64,000 bases of DNA from contig CAZFLX010000003.1 of NCBI GenBank assembly GCA_964519885.1, positions 62,001 through 126,000 of the forward strand, written 5' to 3'. The translations under genes were made by a program, and so were the position numbers. The notes beneath the pieces were generated by a model, which was not told the DNA's origin, made no database searches, and saw only the letters and a program-made list of their open reading frames with translations. The stretch's first letter is position 1. Each line of letters begins with the position of its first letter. The DNA comes from GCA-002282575 sp964519885. Its GTDB lineage: Bacteria > Pseudomonadota > Gammaproteobacteria > Thiomicrospirales > Thiomicrospiraceae. Below, piece by piece: positions 61,887 to 64,000 of the stretch.

Positions 61887-63158
61887 GTGAATCTTTCCAA
61901 TGTTCGTATTGGTATTGTGGGTTTGGGTTATGTCGGTTTGCCATTGGCAGTCGAGTTTGGTAAAAAATTTGAGGTGATTGGCTTCGATATTCATCAAGCT
62001 CGTGTCGAAGCCCTGAAAGCAGGTCACGATCACACCTTAGAAGTGTCGGATGAAGAGTTAAAAGAAGCCACCAAGCTTTCTTACACCGCCAGCTTAGAAG
62101 ATATTCGCCCGTGTAATGTGTATATCGTTACCGTTCCTACCCCAATTGATGAACATAAAGCCCCCGACTTTACCCCGCTGATCAAAGCCAGCGAGTCACT
62201 TGCCAAAGTCCTAAAGCGTGGTGATGTCGTTATTTACGAGTCAACCGTTTACCCAGGTGCTACCGAAGAAGTCTGTGTGCCCCTATTGGAAAAAAGCGGT
62301 CTGAAGTTTAACGAAGACTTCTACTGTGGTTACAGCCCAGAGCGCATTAACCCAGGTGACAAGCAACACCGAGTGACCAATATTTTGAAAGTCACGTCAG
62401 GTTCTACCCCCATCGTTGCTGATTTTGTCGATGCGCTTTACCAAAGCATCATTGTCGCGGGAACGCACAAAGCCAGCAGCATGAAAGTCGCCGAAGCGGC
62501 AAAAGTGATTGAAAACACCCAGCGTGACGTCAATATTGCTCTGATTAATGAATTGGCTCTGATTTTTAATAAACTCGGTATTGATACCGAAGAAGTATTG
62601 AAGGCCGCCGGTACGAAATGGAATTTCTTGCCCTTCCGTCCGGGTTTGGTTGGTGGGCATTGTATTGGTGTTGATCCTTACTACCTCACCTTCAAAGCAC
62701 AAGCTGTGGGTTATAACCCAGAAATCATTCTTGCCGGTCGTCGCTTAAACGACAACATGGGTGCTTATGTGGTGCAGCAAATCGTCAAAATGATGTTGAA
62801 AAAGAAAATCAATGTTATGGGTGCGCGCGTGCTGATTCTCGGTTTGACGTTTAAAGAAGATTGCCCCGATGTGCGTAATACCCGTGTGGTCGATATGGTG
62901 CAAGAATTAGCCGAATACGAAGCACAAGTTGATGTCTATGATCCTTGGGCGGATAAAGCTGAAGCCAAGCACGAATATGGCATTGACCTGATTGATGCGC
63001 CTGAACAAGGTGCTTACGATGCGGTGATTTTAGCGGTCAAGCATCATCAATTTGTTGAAATGGGTGCTAAAGGTATTCATGCTTTGGGTAAAGACCCGCA
63101 TGTTCTCTTCGATGTGAAGTATGTGCTGGGTAAAGATGAAGTCGATGGTCGTTTGTAA
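61887..63158 (+). CDS. Nucleotide-sugar dehydrogenase (TviB/WbpO type)
   Basis: A 423-residue enzyme starting at GTG 61887, which has AAGGAGC six bases upstream. NAD-binding IGIVGLGYVGLPLA, the VTVPTPID loop, the active Cys in GGHCIGVDPYY, and LTFKEDCPDVRNTR are present. The sequence matches the TviB/WbpO group (UDP-N-acetylglucosamine/-galactosamine dehydrogenases for Vi and O antigens) better than UDP-glucose dehydrogenase Ugd. It leads a polysaccharide cluster with slyD and an epimerase. A strong hairpin with a UUCG loop follows its stop. Confidence 0.88.
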   Translation: MNLSNVRIGIVGLGYVGLPLAVEFGKKFEVIGFDIHQARVEALKAGHDHTLEVSDEELKEATKLSYTASLEDIRPCNVYIVTVPTPIDEHKAPDFTPLIKASESLAKVLKRGDVVIYESTVYPGATEEVCVPLLEKSGLKFNEDFYCGYSPERINPGDKQHRVTNILKVTSGSTPIVADFVDALYQSIIVAGTHKASSMKVAEAAKVIENTQRDVNIALINELALIFNKLGIDTEEVLKAAGTKWNFLPFRPGLVGGHCIGVDPYYLTFKAQAVGYNPEIILAGRRLNDNMGAYVVQQIVKMMLKKKINVMGARVLILGLTFKEDCPDVRNTRVVDMVQELAEYEAQVDVYDPWADKAEAKHEYGIDLIDAPEQGAYDAVILAVKHHQFVEMGAKGIHALGKDPHVLFDVKYVLGKDEVDGRL

Positions 63159-63180
63159 CTTGATTGATTGAAATGATTGG

Positions 63181-63202
63181 AAACGCACCTTCGGGTGCGT
63201 TT
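63181..63202 (+). terminator. UUCG-loop hairpin after the sugar dehydrogenase
   Basis: AAACGCACC and GGTGCGTTT form a nine-pair stem around TTCG, a very stable tetraloop. TTTATT follows. It may end transcription or partly attenuate it before slyD. Confidence 0.8.
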
Positions 63203-63231
63203 ATTCTGTGCAACATGACTTGTGAACTGTG

Positions 63232-63702
63232 ATGAAAATCGAAAAAAACACCGTGGTAACCTTGCGTTACCAAATTAAAGATTTAGACGACGTACTGATT
63301 GATGAAGGGGATTCTTTAGCCTATCTGCATGGTGGTTATGGCATTATTTTCCCACAGGTCGAAGCAGCACTGGTCGAGAAAAGGGTTGGTGATGTGTTTG
63401 AGGTAAAGGTCGAGCCTGAAGATGCCTTTGGCTTGTACCAAGTGGATCTGATGAAAATTGAACCACGTCATCTGTTTCCTGAAGATTTAGTCGAAGGGAT
63501 GATGTTTGAAGGTACAGCCGAGGGGCGTGACGAAGCGATTATTTATCGCGTTACCGATGTGGGTGAAGAGCAGGTGATCGTTGATGGTAATCACCCGTTA
63601 GCGGGTGTGGCTTTGGTATTTAGTGGCGAAGTGCTGGACGTGCGCGCGGCAACCGAATTAGAGATTGCACATAAGCATGTGCATAGTGGAGTGTGTGAAT
63701 GA
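63232..63702 (+). CDS. slyD: SlyD-like FKBP peptidyl-prolyl isomerase
   Basis: A 156-residue protein from the ATG at 63232 (a GTG one codon earlier is in frame). It has the split FKBP fold of SlyD: VTLRYQIKDLDDVLIDE, YLHGGYGIIFPQVEAAL, the insert-in-flap region DAFGLYQVDLMKIEPRHLFP, and a final DGNHPLAGVALVF. The tail is short (HKHVHSGVCE) and lacks the long His/Cys metal-binding tail of E. coli SlyD. It acts as a chaperone/isomerase. It overlaps the next epimerase gene (ATGA), placing it inside a polysaccharide operon. Confidence 0.9.
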   Translation: MKIEKNTVVTLRYQIKDLDDVLIDEGDSLAYLHGGYGIIFPQVEAALVEKRVGDVFEVKVEPEDAFGLYQVDLMKIEPRHLFPEDLVEGMMFEGTAEGRDEAIIYRVTDVGEEQVIVDGNHPLAGVALVFSGEVLDVRAATELEIAHKHVHSGVCE

Positions 63703-64000
63703 AAGTATTAGTAACCGGGGCGGCGGGTTTTATTGGTTCGCATGTGTCGCATATTTTATCAGATCGCGGTGATACCGTGGTGGGTTTGGATAATCTGAAC
63801 GATTATTACGATGTGAACCTCAAATTGGCACGCTTGGCACGTTTAGAAGCGAAACCCAATTTTAGCATTGCCAAAATTGATTTGGCCGACCGTGCGGCAA
63901 TGGAAGCCTTGTTTGCTAAAGAAAAGTTCGATAAGGTGGTTCACTTGGCTGCGCAAGCTGGCGTGCGTTATTCGATTGAAAATCCGCATGTGTATGTGGA
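63699..64000 (+). CDS. NAD-dependent sugar epimerase, N-terminal part (cut by window edge)
   Basis: The first 100 residues of an extended short-chain dehydrogenase. VLVTGAAGFIGSHVSHIL binds NAD, and LDNLNDYYDVNLKLARLARL is typical of UDP-glucuronate 4-epimerases and relatives. VVHLAAQAGVRYSIENP follows. It continues past the right edge. Its ATG overlaps the slyD stop. With the upstream dehydrogenase it likely supplies an acidic sugar for a capsule or O antigen. Confidence 0.88.
   Translation, partial: MKVLVTGAAGFIGSHVSHILSDRGDTVVGLDNLNDYYDVNLKLARLARLEAKPNFSIAKIDLADRAAMEALFAKEKFDKVVHLAAQAGVRYSIENPHVYV

Overview
The window is chromosomal DNA of a Gram-negative bacterium, most probably a gammaproteobacterium. 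The evidence is the mix of cell-envelope genes (MlaA-like lipoprotein, NlpC/P60 lipoprotein, LptM-like lipoprotein next to lysA), the divergent tesA / ybbA-ybbP pair, trxA-rho, mutY-yggX, separate Rep and UvrD helicases, and System II cytochrome c biogenesis (resB-ccsA). A glycolate oxidase operon, a glyoxylate aminotransferase, formate-THF ligase and an SQR-like flavoprotein would suit an autotrophic or C1-using, possibly sulfur-oxidising lineage (Thiotrichales-like). That placement is an inference. I see no tRNA, rRNA, CRISPR array, prophage or complete insertion sequence.

Layout. 1-430: start of a nitroreductase gene, then an intergenic stretch with several DnaA boxes. 430-8022: transporter, envelope lipoproteins, xthA, flavin reductase, ccoS, then tesA divergent from an ABC exporter pair. 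8180-10375: minus-strand cluster (lipoprotein, Tim44-like protein, a 31-residue membrane peptide, a methyltransferase). 10453-13790: rep, facing a DUF475/TerC-like gene followed by two tiny membrane proteins. 13867-18651: AI-2E-type permease, periplasmic binding protein and a CHASE-PAS-GGDEF-EAL protein in one operon. 18837-31690: housekeeping (lysA-lptM, cysM-trmB, mutY-yggX, rpmE2, hemE, rsuA, rho) mixed with c-di-GMP proteins (PilZ, EAL-HDOD, CZB-GGDEF). Two parS-like palindromes lie here, one intergenic and one inside cysM. 31764-36505: trxA, uvrD, ychJ, an oxalate/formate-type MFS transporter. 36608-43947: two chemoreceptors around an FAD oxidoreductase and a decayed hybrid histidine kinase. 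44080-50758: aminotransferase, glcDEF and fhs, a glycolate/glyoxylate/C1 block with a palindromic element between glcF and fhs. 50820-57742: SQR-like flavoprotein, GGDEF-HDOD pair, bicupin, and a dsbA-like/acetolactate-synthase-like pair. 57900-64000: ccsA-resB, engB, then the start of a surface-polysaccharide cluster (UDP-sugar dehydrogenase, slyD, sugar epimerase) running off the right edge.

Themes. At least four c-di-GMP synthesis/breakdown-type proteins, one PilZ protein, two HDOD proteins and two chemoreceptors point to a lifestyle switching between motility and attachment. The parS palindromes and DnaA boxes suggest the window is on the origin side of the chromosome. The least explained features are two similar 31-residue membrane peptides in different operons, the periplasmic-binding-protein/CHASE-GGDEF-EAL module, the PilZ-plus-unknown pair, and two palindromic MITE-like elements.
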